Source: Conus ventricosus
Taxonomy: Eukaryota; Mollusca; Gastropoda; Neogastropoda; Conidae
Assembly (NCBI GenBank): GCA_018398815.1
Contig: CM031622.1
Coordinates: 18,572,191 to 18,636,190, forward strand
Reading direction: 5' to 3'
DNA: 64,000 bases
Shown: positions 30,728 to 40,379 of the stretch, in pieces
How the letters are laid out: each line of letters starts with the position of its first letter
Position numbering within the stretch: position 1 is the first letter of the stretch
Made by a program: the position numbers and the translations under genes
Notes under the pieces: generated by a model
What the model was told of the DNA's origin: nothing
The model's database searches: none
What the model saw: the letters and a program-made list of their open reading frames with translations, nothing else

Positions 30728-31412
30728 ATGTTTGTAACAATAACAACCCAAGACCGTCCTTCGTTTTTAGAACCTGCTATTGATAACGGTTGCGGAAACT
30801 AAACGGTCGCGCTCCATGAATATTCTACAAAGTCGATGGTTTAATATAACTGAATCAAGGAGAATAATAAGATTCTAAAAGTTGACAAAACAGGGCCAAA
30901 GTTAGCCAGTTAACAATACCTGATGGTTATTACGGGTTTTGCTCACTAAAAGAAGCAATGAGTAACTTCAACATTACCCTCAAACTTAACAATGCAAATC
31001 TAAAAACAATGTTAACATTCAAGCCTGAAGAAGAAGGAGGTTACTATTTTGATAAAGAGCTAGCTAAAATGTTAGGCTTTGCAGCTGACAATTATAGATT
31101 TAGAGTTACACCAACCAAAACTACTTATGAGGGAGAAATCCGCTCGATCTTGCATTACATTCATTACTCTATGTTCATTTGGATGAGCTGAGCACTGATG
31201 AAAACTTATATGATGGAAGGCCCTCAACTGTTTTTAAGAGCTCTTCCATCAGGGAAAGCTGCATATTGCGATTATGAAATTATACAATTCCCTAATTTAC
31301 AGTTTAAAAGATTAGTTTGTGGGAGGGTCGGATCATTTACTATAAGATCACAGACAAAACAGGGAAAGTTGTAAAATGCGATAACCTACACATTGTTTTA
31401 GAAATAAAATAA
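30728..31412 (+). pseudogene. Small capsid-like protein (penton candidate), frameshifted
   Basis: Start MFVTITTQDRPSFLE; later frames carry NFNITLKLNNANLKTMLTFK, KELAKMLGFAADNYRFRVTP, LYVHLDELSTDENLYDGRPS and, at the end, ITDKTGKVVKCDNLHIVLEI. The closing beta-strand pattern (I-I-TD-TG--V-----VL-I) and the size (about 225 residues) resemble single-jelly-roll minor capsid proteins of Polintons. That is pattern resemblance, not a proven match. Stops at 30,800-30,900 and 31,191 show indels. It is followed by two intact genes on the same strand. Confidence 0.45.
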
Positions 31413-31429
31413 TACGCTACTAAAAAATA

Positions 31430-32272
31430 ATGTCGCGTGGGCCAGAAGAATCAGGAGTTACATTAGCGCCTGTGAGGTGTATAACTTTAGAATTAAAAGA
31501 CCTTGCAGACGTTACAGACTTTGAACAGAATGGTGAGATAGGCACTTTGTATGGGTTTGAGTACACTAAAGATGGCGATTATAAACGCAAAGAGGTTGGC
31601 GACAATAAAAAGTTTCCTAAACTAGAACAACTGCGCAATGTAGAAGCAAATAATGCTGGCCTGTATGAATATAAAATAGTTCGAAAACCTGACCTCAAAT
31701 GGCACTTAGAACCATATTTAGAATGGGAAATAAAATTTGAATTCATAAGCCCATTTACATTTTTTAGCCGTCAAAAAAGTTTCAGAAAAGCATTCAATGT
31801 AAGTCTTATGCCGGACGACAATAGTCGGAAAGAGATTGAAATAACGCCGTATGGGAAAAAACAGTACATCCTCCGCAGAAGAGAAACGGTTTTAAAGGAA
31901 GCTTCTACAAAATTACAGTTCTTTCCACATAGGAAATTAGGAGACACGTTCACAATGATATTTGAAATTTCTGTCTTAAAAGATGAGGAGAGGGATGGGG
32001 TTGTGGGCGTTAGTGACGTCCTTATAAAAGGAATTAATATTAGCTGGCAAAACTTAGACGTTAAACGTCTTAAAGTTACCATCGTCGTTCTTCACAATGG
32101 TGAGGATATTAAGACCATAACAACAAGCAACAAAATCGATGTTGACTTAAATAGAAACAATCTTACAGAACTGAATTGGATTAATGTTACACATTTAGGC
32201 CTCATAGGATTTTATTATACTGAACAGGTTTTGACAGAAAGTATGATAAATATAATAACTGGATTAGATTAA
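31430..32272 (+). CDS. Conserved Polinton protein, 280 aa, function unknown
   Basis: An intact frame starting MSRGPEESGVTLAPVRC. It is rich in alternating hydrophobic residues suggesting beta structure (YLEWEIKFEFISPFTFFSR, FTMIFEISVL, RLKVTIVVLHNG), with a basic patch YGKKQYILRRRETVLK. No catalytic motif is visible. The last codons are 16 bp before the ATPase start. It is retained in the second element (8,979-9,814), in the same order relative to the ATPase. It could be a minor capsid or vertex protein; the capsid-like protein at 30,728 competes for that role. Confidence 0.65.
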   Translation: MSRGPEESGVTLAPVRCITLELKDLADVTDFEQNGEIGTLYGFEYTKDGDYKRKEVGDNKKFPKLEQLRNVEANNAGLYEYKIVRKPDLKWHLEPYLEWEIKFEFISPFTFFSRQKSFRKAFNVSLMPDDNSRKEIEITPYGKKQYILRRRETVLKEASTKLQFFPHRKLGDTFTMIFEISVLKDEERDGVVGVSDVLIKGINISWQNLDVKRLKVTIVVLHNGEDIKTITTSNKIDVDLNRNNLTELNWINVTHLGLIGFYYTEQVLTESMINIITGLD

Positions 32273-32288
32273 ATCCTGTTATAAAACT

Positions 32289-32900
32289 ATGGAGCAGTTA
32301 AACTTTATGACAAAAACTCCTCATTGTTCATTGATTTGTGGACAAACTGGTTGTGGAAAAACAATATTTGTCCTCGACCTATTACAAACAGTTTATCGCT
32401 ATAATTTTGATTATATTGTAATTTTCTGTCCGACGCTTAAATGGAACAAAGCATATCATGATAGAAGGTTTATATGGACAGATGATGACATATATTTAGT
32501 TGATCCTAGCAATAAACTGAGTGAGTGTTTAGAACAGTTTTATAAACTGTTTGAAGGAACGCAAACACTATTTATTATAGATGACTGTTCGGCAGAAAGA
32601 GACATAGTTAAAAAGAGAAACACTTTGTCAAAACTGGCTTTCAGTGGAAGACATGCTGGGATAAGTGTGTGGATTTTATGTCAAAAATATAACTCCGTTT
32701 TAAAAGACTTTAGAGAACAGTTAAAGACTGTAGTTTTATTTCACATGAAAGACAGAGATGCATTTGATGAATGTTTGCGTGAAAATGATGTTATTGAAAA
32801 TGATCAGGAAAAACATTGGATTAAGCAAAAACTAAAATCTGAAAAGTTTAGTAAATTAGTATTGAAAACAGATAACCCTACACAGTATGTTTGTTTGTAG
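32289..32900 (+). CDS. DNA-packaging ATPase (FtsK/HerA, A32-like), 203 aa
   Basis: It powers genome loading into capsids in Polintons and related viruses. Walker A is ICGQTGCGKTIFV (residues 16-28), Walker B TLFIIDDCSAE (residues 95-105), and the sensor-like segment ISVWILCQKYN follows near residues 126-136. The length is typical for the compact Polinton form. The frame is complete, ending YVCL at 32,900. Immediately downstream come gtcgttattttttggttatt and a former terminus, then the terminal repeat, which carries two decayed copies of this gene's 3' end in all (one per side). Confidence 0.93.
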   Translation: MEQLNFMTKTPHCSLICGQTGCGKTIFVLDLLQTVYRYNFDYIVIFCPTLKWNKAYHDRRFIWTDDDIYLVDPSNKLSECLEQFYKLFEGTQTLFIIDDCSAERDIVKKRNTLSKLAFSGRHAGISVWILCQKYNSVLKDFREQLKTVVLFHMKDRDAFDECLRENDVIENDQEKHWIKQKLKSEKFSKLVLKTDNPTQYVCL

Positions 32901-33168
32901 GGTCGTTATTTTTTGGTTATTGAAGTCTTACTTGTCAGAGAACAGCATTTTACAATCCTGGGTTACTTCGTCCAAACATTCAGCTCAGGCGTACTCAATA
33001 AGACTGTCACAAGCTGTGAAAACACAGGCTGGTTTATGCAGCTCGCGCGGCGGGCGGCTGGCACGCGGGGCCACATGATTGCAGGTTGTACTCGTTACTA
33101 CGCATGCCCAGTGTACTTTGAGGAGAATAAGGTCAGGTTCACCTAGCCAGGTGAGCGCCCACCAACCC
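32901..33168. other. Relict inner terminus and diverged inner part of terminal repeat
   Basis: ggtcgttattttttggttatt (32,900-32,920) and gtcttacttgtcagagaaca (32,925-32,944) repeat the sequence found at the true end (33,655-33,696). The stretch to 33,168 is partly homologous to 19,187-19,275 (agagataaaaccagcctgtg against its complement near 33,015). This implies an older element end here. Confidence 0.75.
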
Positions 33169-33787
33169 CGTGCCCAGTGGAATTGAAGAGAGTGAGGTAT
33201 GTAGAATTGTTTACAACGGCACAGCTTGCGCGGTCCCGGCGAGTCAGCTGAGCGAACCAAGTCAATGTCGGGCAAGCCGCAAAGCGTGTCTGTGATGTCA
33301 CTACAGCGTACTGCCGGCCGGCTGGTTTTATCTCGCTGGGCTCAAGTACACTGTAATTAAGTGATCAGGTGACGGCCTATTGTCGGGTCTCTGCAGGTGT
33401 GTGGAAAATCCGGCCAGCTTTGCCTAGTGTTTGTCTTGTTGACGCGCGCTACTGTTTCAGGAGAGAGGTTATCGTCATGCGCGCGCCCGCGCCAAATGTC
33501 AGTATGTGCGGCGGTTGTTGTTTCATTGCATTGTGTCGGGTGTGGATTTTATGCCAGAAATATAACTTGGTTTTAAAAAGACTTTAAAGAGCAGTTAAAG
33601 ATGAAAATGATGTTATTGAAAACGATCAACCCTACACAGTATGTCTGTTTGTAGGGTCGTTATTTTTTGGTTATTAAAGTCTTACTTGTCAGAGAACTAT
33701 AAAACCTTCATTCTGGCGTCAGCTGGTCGAGACCGGTTAAGACCGGGTGAGACCGGATGAGCCAGAATGAAGGTTTTATAGTTCTCT
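33169..33787 (-). repeat. Right terminal inverted repeat, 619 bp
   Basis: Complement of 18,568-19,186 with few differences (for example an aa/aaa and a loop change agctggtcg). It contains the truncated ATPase tail at 33,540-33,660 and the terminal hairpin 33,691-33,787. Confidence 0.95.
33691..33787. repeat. Terminal hairpin, perfect 27-bp arms (right)
   Basis: Arms 33,691-33,717 and 33,761-33,787; the loop is the near-complement of the left loop with two or three changes. Confidence 0.97.
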
Positions 33788-34010
33788 CAAGTCGAGAAGA
33801 GTGAGAACCGAAATCTTTTCATGGTTGGACACTAACAGAGGATTGTTCAGAATGTAAAGGAGAGCAGTTTTAGTGCTGTGTTGAAATTGATAGACAGACT
33901 GAAACGACTGGAAGAGATTGCTGCATTCAAGATGGTTGATGAGCAGCTTCAAGATGGTATGAAATTACTCATTTCATGACTTTGCTTTCGTGTTTTAAGG
34001 TTCGATATCA
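33788..34010 (-). pseudogene. CR1-like LINE RT, upstream part
   Basis: Read on the minus strand into the break, this encodes a segment ending ...VLTLLDL; the sequence across the insertion continues as SAAFDAIEH at 18,562 downward. This is the conserved LDLSAAFD(T/A)(I/V)DH motif A of CR1-type RT. Upstream there are stops and VSVCLSISTQH-like sequence. It is the other half of the LINE at 17,690-18,567. Confidence 0.8.
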
Positions 34011-34800
34011 CTCGGAATGAGTGAGACTGACTGATGAAATACAGACGTCATATCTACTTTCACTGCATTTGGTCTACTGTGGCCACAATGTGGATCATCG
34101 TCGTTCGTTTTTCTCACCTTCAAATATTTTCGACGGCATCAAAAGCAGAGACAATTATTGGTTGTGACGTCATAATTATTGTTGTCCTCACGCAAGCTGT
34201 TGAACACTTCACTTGACTGCCTGTAATTCGTGCCGTTTTCTATGCGAAAATTGCTGTTTTTAAATCGAGAAAATGGCACAAGAGCGTGCGTTGGATGAGG
34301 AAGGAGTAGGAAGAAGGGTCACGTTAAAAACAAGGCTGTATACGTGATGAATCAGGGAACCTGAAGAACTTGGCTCCATCCCTCAACTACCACTATATTT
34401 GTACCGACAGCTACCAGACAAAAACAATCTGCTGTTATAGCAAACATCGTAAATAAAAGCAATTGTTCATCAGCTACTATTCAAAACTATGAATAAAATT
34501 CTACGGCATTCTCATTTACCAGAATTACCAACAAAAACCCAGTCTGCACAGTTGTCTCATTTCTTTCATGTGTATTAACCTTCCTGTGCTCTCTTTCGGT
34601 TGATAAATCTTTGAATGTTACAAGCGATGTTAAATCTCTTGATTGGTGTTACAAAAACCATTGCAACCGTCATACGTTTCTTACGCTTTTAATAGCATAG
34701 GCCAGGGTATTTCCCTCAAAGACTGGAATATGCATTATTGAACTACCAGTACACTGTTCCATGGTTAAATCCTACCTTACCAAGAGGTGTCGACCAGTCA
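34011..34800. other. No recognisable gene
   Basis: AT-rich intronic-type sequence with no domain, RNA gene or clear repeat seen. Confidence 0.5.
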
Positions 34801-34807
34801 AAATCAT

Positions 34808-34878
34808 TCACACACACACACACACACACCACACACACACACACACACACACTCCACACACACGTATATATAATATAT

Positions 34879-34916
<38 letters not shown>

Positions 34917-35238
34917 GGGGAAGGGGGTATGAGAAGCAGTCTTCCTCCAGTACATTTTCTCTTAGTTTTATGCACACACACACACACCACATACAACCAC
35001 ACACACGCGCGCCGCCCCACCCCCCCCACACACACACACACACACAACACACACCCACACACACACGTGCGCGCGCGCGCGCGCGCACCACACACACACA
35101 CACGCAACGCGGGCACGCGCCACACACTCACACACACACATGTGCATACAGAGAATGAGAGAGAGAGACAGAGACAGAGCGACAGAGAGGGAGAGAGAGA
35201 GAGAGAGAGAGAGAAGAGAAAAGAGAGAGAAGAGAGGG

Positions 35239-35270
<32 letters not shown>

Positions 35271-35332
35271 GGCAGACAGTCGACGGGCCAAGCAAATATA
35301 GCCCAGACACAGACAGACAGACAGACAAGACA
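34808..35332. repeat. Composite microsatellites
   Basis: (CA)n 34,809-34,862, (AT)n 34,865-34,916, (CA)n/(GC)n 34,971-35,148, (GA)n 35,156-35,237 and (GACA)n 35,240-35,332. Confidence 0.95.
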
Positions 35333-35829
35333 GTGAAAAATTTACATTCTGGTAGGTCAGTAGCCCAACAACTGACGGCCCCAAGAACCCAGGAGTCGCA
35401 GCAATACATGGACAATGCGAACAGAGTTCCTGAAACAGCCAGCCACCATTTATTTCTGTGGAGTTTTTTCTAAACACGTTGAATAAAGTCTGTCACGAAT
35501 AAAGTTCTTTGAAGATCATGTGCCATAGAATTCCGTAAATCTACGAAAAAAGTCGATGGAAAAGGAACAGATCCTCATCTTTTCACGCTGCATGTTGAAG
35601 GCATTCACTTTTCCTGTTGGTTTGGTGAGCTCTGTGTCCGTTTCCTGCTTTGGCAGTCTGTTCATCACGCTTCACAGGTGATAAGAGTTAGATTCTCACC
35701 ATTGAAGCACACACATAGAGCATGTAGCTTACGAGCAAAGCCTATGTGCAGGCAGTAGGCCAACCTCGCCAAAATAGGGACAAAAGAAGCGGGCTTGTGT
35801 TGTTATCTGACAGGGCGGCCCCCGCCAAC
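35333..35829. other. No recognisable gene
   Basis: Nothing recognisable; intronic sequence of the SLC17-type gene by position. Confidence 0.5.
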
Positions 35830-35833
35830 TTAA

Positions 35834-36421
35834 CCCTTTCAGCACTGGTCACGATCGGGACAACATAGTAGACAACTGAAGGCGCCGATCAGCTACAGAG
35901 ACATAAGAGTGAACAAACTTCCCCCATCTTCATGTTAGAACCAGGTAAGCTCTAATTTCAGCGGCTGGTCAAATATCATTTCTGTTTATATTGTAGAAGC
36001 ATGTATTTTCATGGGAGTTGGCGGGTAGAACAGGTGATTTTGAAGCGAGTTTTCTCTGCGAAAAAATAATTAGTCAGTCCAGCACTTCACGTTCGCACAA
36101 AGAGTCTTGCTCGAGCACGTTTTGCAGCAAGTAATAAGTGATAATGCCCGGATGGACATCTAGTGCCGATCGGGCTCAGACTGAAGGGTAGTCGAATTAA
36201 GGATTCACTTCCAATTCTCACAAAATGTATGGAGATTAAAAAAGGAGCAATTAATGCGACATCTTTTGTTGTAACGCACAGTTTTAAAACTCTATTTTTG
36301 GCTTTGCATTAAAAAATGACTTAGCGAGTTGCTTGGAGAGGCAGTTCCAGCAACTATACACCCAGTTGTACTGGCCGTTCAGCGCTTTTTACTGCCTTTG
36401 GATAATCAGTGCTGAAAGGGG
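35834..36421. mobile_element. piggyBac-type MITE, 588 bp
   Basis: TTAA (35,830-35,833) and TTAA (36,422-36,425) flank an element that starts ccctttcagcactg and ends cagtgctgaaagggg. These form 14-15-bp inverted repeats with one extra base. A TTAA duplication and ccc- ends are characteristic of the piggyBac superfamily. No transposase frame is present, so it is non-autonomous. Confidence 0.8.
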
Positions 36422-36425
36422 TTAA

Positions 36426-37880
36426 CAGTCCTCCCCGCCGGGAACATATTATTACCTGCCCGAGCGAACGGGGATCTGAAAAAAGCAAATAGTGGGAAAA
36501 ACAAGACGAGTTACAGCTCCTTCTCCCTCTACTTCTTTGAAGATAAAAAATAAACAAGGGCCATTCAATAAAAACAACAGAAAAAAAACACAGTCATCAT
36601 TTTTACCCCTCAAAGCAGAGATCCGAACATTTCTCACAAATTACTATTGTACTTTTAGCACTTACCTTTCATCAGCTTACCTGCCACACTCAAAGTCTCA
36701 AATTCATTTGATCAAAATAGTTACGCTAGAGAGAAAAAAACCACGACTTTTCTGTATCCCCAACACCGACTGAAGACGGTTTGATGTGTGTGTCTTTCAC
36801 TGAACAGATTTAATTTCTTAGAGCATAGTACTAAGTGGAAAAAAGAGGGAGGTTTTGTTCAGATTTTGCACGAAGAAATATCAATGGGAAAACAACTTAT
36901 CTCCTTAAGGTTTTTTTTCTCCTTTCCTTACCAGGTTCACTCAGTGAGCAGTTTGTCCCCCTCGGAAACTTTGGGAAACCCCCAAGCGGCCCCAAAACTT
37001 TTACCGCCACGTTACGAAAGGAAATTAGCGATCACTGGCAACTTCTATCACTTTAATCATTGAAATTTAGAAGCACTGGTCAGGGACACCAAGAACCAGG
37101 TGATTTTCAGAACCCCCCTCCCATGTGAAAGTTGCGCACATACCTTTTTCACTGATGAAAGGTGGTTGGAGCTGCCTCCTTTGCAACTTCGGGGCTTCCT
37201 TTCCTGCGTTCCCACAGAACGTGTTTTCCAGTGTGAGGTGAACCATCAATTTAACACGCACTGCTGGAATTGACGCTTATCAGGCAGTTCCCGCTGTGGA
37301 AGGAAACTACTCCTGAATGTACGTTCTTGCTATACAATATGACCAGTTCATACTATCCTGAGTCGAATTTCGTCACCATGTAAATGAAAAGGTGTGTCGG
37401 AAACGAATGTACAGATATAAAGTTGTGACACTTACTGCAGGCACACTTTCAAGCCCCTTACCTTAATATTTATTTCCCTGAAAAAGCGTAAACTCCATTT
37501 TGGTCGATATTCTCAGTCTGACATATTGTAACAATATACGCTACCCAAGTGGGGTATAAACTGACATTGTAAATACAAGTCGACAAGAAACAAAACTGAA
37601 ACAAAACGGGCAAACATAGAGTAATGAAGGGAAACATAATCAAATTCATTTACAGTCGGGGAGATCACACGCCGGCATGAACTTGAAAACTAATGTAAAC
37701 TTTAAAACTAATGTGAACTTTAAAACTAATGTAAAGTACAAAATGATTCTGCAAAACCAACCTCCATGCAGGAGAGAGCGTTTCAAAAACGGGAACACAT
37801 ACAAAAACTTCGAAATTGTGGTATATTAACTCTGTATTAGTGTTTCTGCCCACTGGCCTTCAACTATACGAAATCCAAGA
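36426..37880. other. No recognisable gene
   Basis: Searched for the missing SLC17 exon on the minus strand without success. Three short repeats aaactaatgtaaact occur at 37,687-37,735. Confidence 0.45.
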
Positions 37881-37891
37881 TATATATTTTT

Positions 37892-37929
<38 letters not shown>

Positions 37930-37939
37930 ATATATTATA

Positions 37940-38310
37940 TATACAACAAACTAATAAATTCCAAGGTTAAATACCGCACCATCCACAACTTACAGAGCAG
38001 CTTGGTGTTGCAATGACTGCCCATTCCAGCAACTTACAGAGCAGCTGGTGTTTCAATGACTGCCCATTCCAGCAACTTACAGACACTTGGTGTTGCAATG
38101 ATGCCCTTCCAGCAACTTACAGAGCAGCTTGGGTTGCAATGACTGCCCATTCCAGCAACTTACAGAGCAGCTTGGTGTTGCAATGACTGCCCATTCCAGC
38201 AACTTTCAGAGCAGCCTTGGTGTTGCAATGACTATATAAAATATATAAACAAACTAATAAATTCCAAGGATAAGTACCGAGCACCGTTCCAGCTTTGTTT
38301 ATAATTCAAT
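37940..38310. repeat. Inverted copy of dispersed repeat with 44-bp tandem expansion
   Basis: 37,985-38,233 holds about 5.7 copies of a 44-bp unit (gcaacttacagagcagcttg then gtgttgcaatgactgcccat and tcca). The copies at 6,640 and 7,275 carry one unit only. Flanking aaactaataaattccaagg and ctttgtttataattcaatat match those copies in reverse. (AT)n tracts bound it (37,893-37,940 and 38,308-38,365), then (TG)n to 38,430. Confidence 0.85.
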
Positions 38311-38368
<58 letters not shown>

Positions 38369-38606
38369 GGTGTGTGTGTGTTTGTGTGTGTGGTGTGTGT
38401 GTGTGTGGTGTGTGTGTGTGTGTGTGTGTGATTGGCATATGATTTTATAGAAATAATAAATGTGCCCTTGAGCATATCAAACCAGAAGCATACACAAACT
38501 CCAGTGACGCCACTTCTCACAAGTCTGTCTGTAACACAGTACGTGCGATGAGACAAATATGCATGCGCTGTTGTGCACGCCATTCATCCCTCCCACACAC
38601 ACTGAC

Positions 38607-38762
38607 CAGCAAACTTCGGGGCAAAGTCCAGGTGGTTGACCAAGACTGCGGAAGCAGCAATCCCCTTTGCAGAAACCCCTGTGGTCAGTAGCACCACAGC
38701 CAGGGTATGGTCACAGTCTACATAGCCTGTGCCGATCAGGAGGGAGGCTGGAATCACAGAGC
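38607..38762 (-). CDS. SLC17-family transporter, internal exon
   Basis: A 156-bp exon bounded by acceptor ttgtctccacag and donor g|gtcagtgtg, phase 1 at both ends. It encodes SVIPASLLIGTGYVDCDHTL, AVVLLTTGVSAKGIAASA and VNHLDFAPKFAG. The last matches the conserved SLC17 motif NH.DIAP.(Y/F)AG at helix 10, and GYVDCDHTLAV matches the sialin-type G(F/Y).GCD..LAV. It joins in phase with the upstream exon at 39,800-39,926 (Gly codon split across the junction). Confidence 0.88.
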
Positions 38763-39424
38763 CTGTGGAGACAAAGCAAACAAAACGAAACTTCAGGAAA
38801 ATGACTATGCCTGCAGACAAGTAGCGATACCTTGGTTTTACTGGTTCATTCATCTCCAGAAAGAATTATTCTGGTGTAAAACAGAAAAAAGAATATTACA
38901 AAATTAGTCGCATTCACAAGAAATGGTGAGCCTGTGTAAGACAAAACACGGAATAAGGATTTGCCCACTTCAGAAAAAAACACAGCAACAAAACAACAAC
39001 AACAAGCCAGTGTGAATAAGACAGAGAGTACGCGACATTCCAACATATGTGGGGACGAAAGAATGTACTCAACCCAGGAAAAAAATTCTGCAAAATTCCC
39101 AAAGGGGGCATTTCAATCGTTATCCTTCTCTCGACTCCACTCCCGATCCCTCTGCAATCCTTCAAGTGTTCTTGTCTTAGTCCATGTAAATGTTTAGCAA
39201 ACAATCCACTGCTCTTTTCTGAGACAGACTTAAAGTCTAACCCTCTCTGTAAGTCGTGAATCCTGTGGTCGTACAGGTTTTGGTGCAACATTTATGTTTG
39301 ATCCTCACGTTACTTCCTTTCTTAATCTGTTCTTTCTTTTCTTCTAATCTAATCTCTTCACAGCATTATGTGAGAATCAAATCCACTTCATCAGAACCGA
39401 ATGCACGGGCTCTACTAATGTTCC

Positions 39425-39446
39425 AACCCCCCCCCCCCCCCCCCCC
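39425..39446. repeat. (C)n homopolymer
   Basis: A run of more than 20 C. Intronic. Confidence 0.95.
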
Positions 39447-39756
39447 GCTCCTGTTCCAGCCAGCATCTACGACACAATGAAATGTGCCTTAAAATAAAAC
39501 AGGATAGGATTAGGTTAGTAAATACACCATTAAAATGTAATAACTATTGTTGAAACTAAAGCTATTACTTTATTATCATAACAATTTAATGAAAACCATT
39601 TACTGTTTTAAAACTCAAAACAAACAGATTAACGGAACAATGGACACGAAACATGTAGAAAAGACAAAACACGAGTAAAAGAAAAGCAATCAAATTGTCG
39701 CTCAGCACATTTGATGTCAATGACAGTTTGTCTCCGCTCTGACTGCACAAAAGGTT

Positions 39757-39791
<35 letters not shown>

Positions 39792-39799
39792 TGAGTGAC

Positions 39800-39926
39800 C
39801 TATGATCAACATCAGTTTTCGAGTGAAGGCCGTGGACAGGTATCGTCTCAAGAGGTCTGCCACAATCCCCGCCAACACCTGTGTCAGCCACATCAACAGG
39901 TAGGGCAGGGCGGACAGAAATCCATT
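39800..39926 (-). CDS. SLC17-family transporter, internal exon
   Basis: A 127-bp exon after acceptor gatcttttccag, starting in phase 0 with NGFLSALPYLLMWLTQVLAG, then IVADLLRRYLSTAFTRKLML and II. This matches helix 7-8 of SLC17 transporters (NG..SALPYL..W......G..AD.LR....ST...RK). The donor is g|gtcact, a weak but acceptable site; it ends in phase 1, which the next exon (38,762) continues. A (GA)n tract starts 10-40 bp into the intron. The 5' exons were not recognised up to 64,000. Confidence 0.88.
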
Positions 39927-40049
39927 CTGGAAAAGATCAACAACACAACTGTGACTAATAACACTCCAACCAAGAACATCGCTGACAATCGCTTTCTGCT
40001 GGACAGTCAAAGATTAGTACGTGTCTCTAACCTTTCTTAGGCAAACAGG

Positions 40050-40115
40050 TTTGTTGTTGTTGTTGTTGTTGTCGTCGTTGTTGTTGTTGTTGTTGTTGTT
40101 GTTGTTAGTGTTGTT
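40050..40115. repeat. (GTT)n microsatellite
   Basis: gttgttgtt with two gtcgtcg breaks. Confidence 0.95.
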
Positions 40116-40379
40116 GTTCTGTGGCAGTCTTTAGAAATGTGTTGCCTACAATCAAGATATCAGCTTGAAAAAGAATGGCAGGTGAAGTTGCTTTTCCTGT
40201 TCTGTGGCATTTTGACTTAGCTGGCATCTGAAAAGGAAAAGAAAAACGAACCCGCCAGATTACATAATTTTCCCCCCTTCCCCTCCTCCTCTCCCTCCCC
40301 CTTCCTCCACTTTTCAAAACTAGTAATTCATTAAATCATATCTGCAAGCTAAGAAGACAATTTCCTTGCCGCGTTCTGT

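Larger units (their letters stand above)
18568..33787 (+). mobile_element. Polinton/Maverick (adintovirus-like) element, 15,220 bp
   Basis: The ends are 619-bp inverted repeats starting agagaactataaaacc. The flanks are CAAGT on both sides (18,563-18,567 and 33,788-33,792). Inside are the family's defining genes: a DDE integrase (21,590), a family-B DNA polymerase with protein-primed signature (22,878-26,274), a probable double-jelly-roll capsid protein (27,040-28,321) and an FtsK/HerA packaging ATPase (32,289). The body is AT-rich while the subterminal 0.5 kb is GC-rich. Known Polintons are 15-20 kb. Several genes, mostly between 22.6 and 31.4 kb, have frameshifts; the integrase, ATPase and 280-residue gene are intact. 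Confidence 0.95.

Noticed and set aside
32985..33275. A 96-residue minus-strand frame within the inner right repeat
   Set aside because: It has no recognisable motif and matches no frame on the left side, where the repeat is similar; likely chance.
33369..33587. A 72-residue frame in the right terminal repeat (and its twin on the left) as a gene
   Set aside because: Its recognisable part (VWILCQKYNLVLKRL) is only the broken ATPase tail; the rest is GC-rich repeat sequence.
18562..33793. A canonical 6-bp target duplication for the main element
   Set aside because: ACAAGT/CAAGTC do not match; the 5-bp CAAGT matches and restores the interrupted LINE frame.
34011..38600. Candidate for the missing SLC17 exon
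   Set aside because: No minus-strand stretch with an acceptor, a phase-1 start and a helix-11-like sequence was found.
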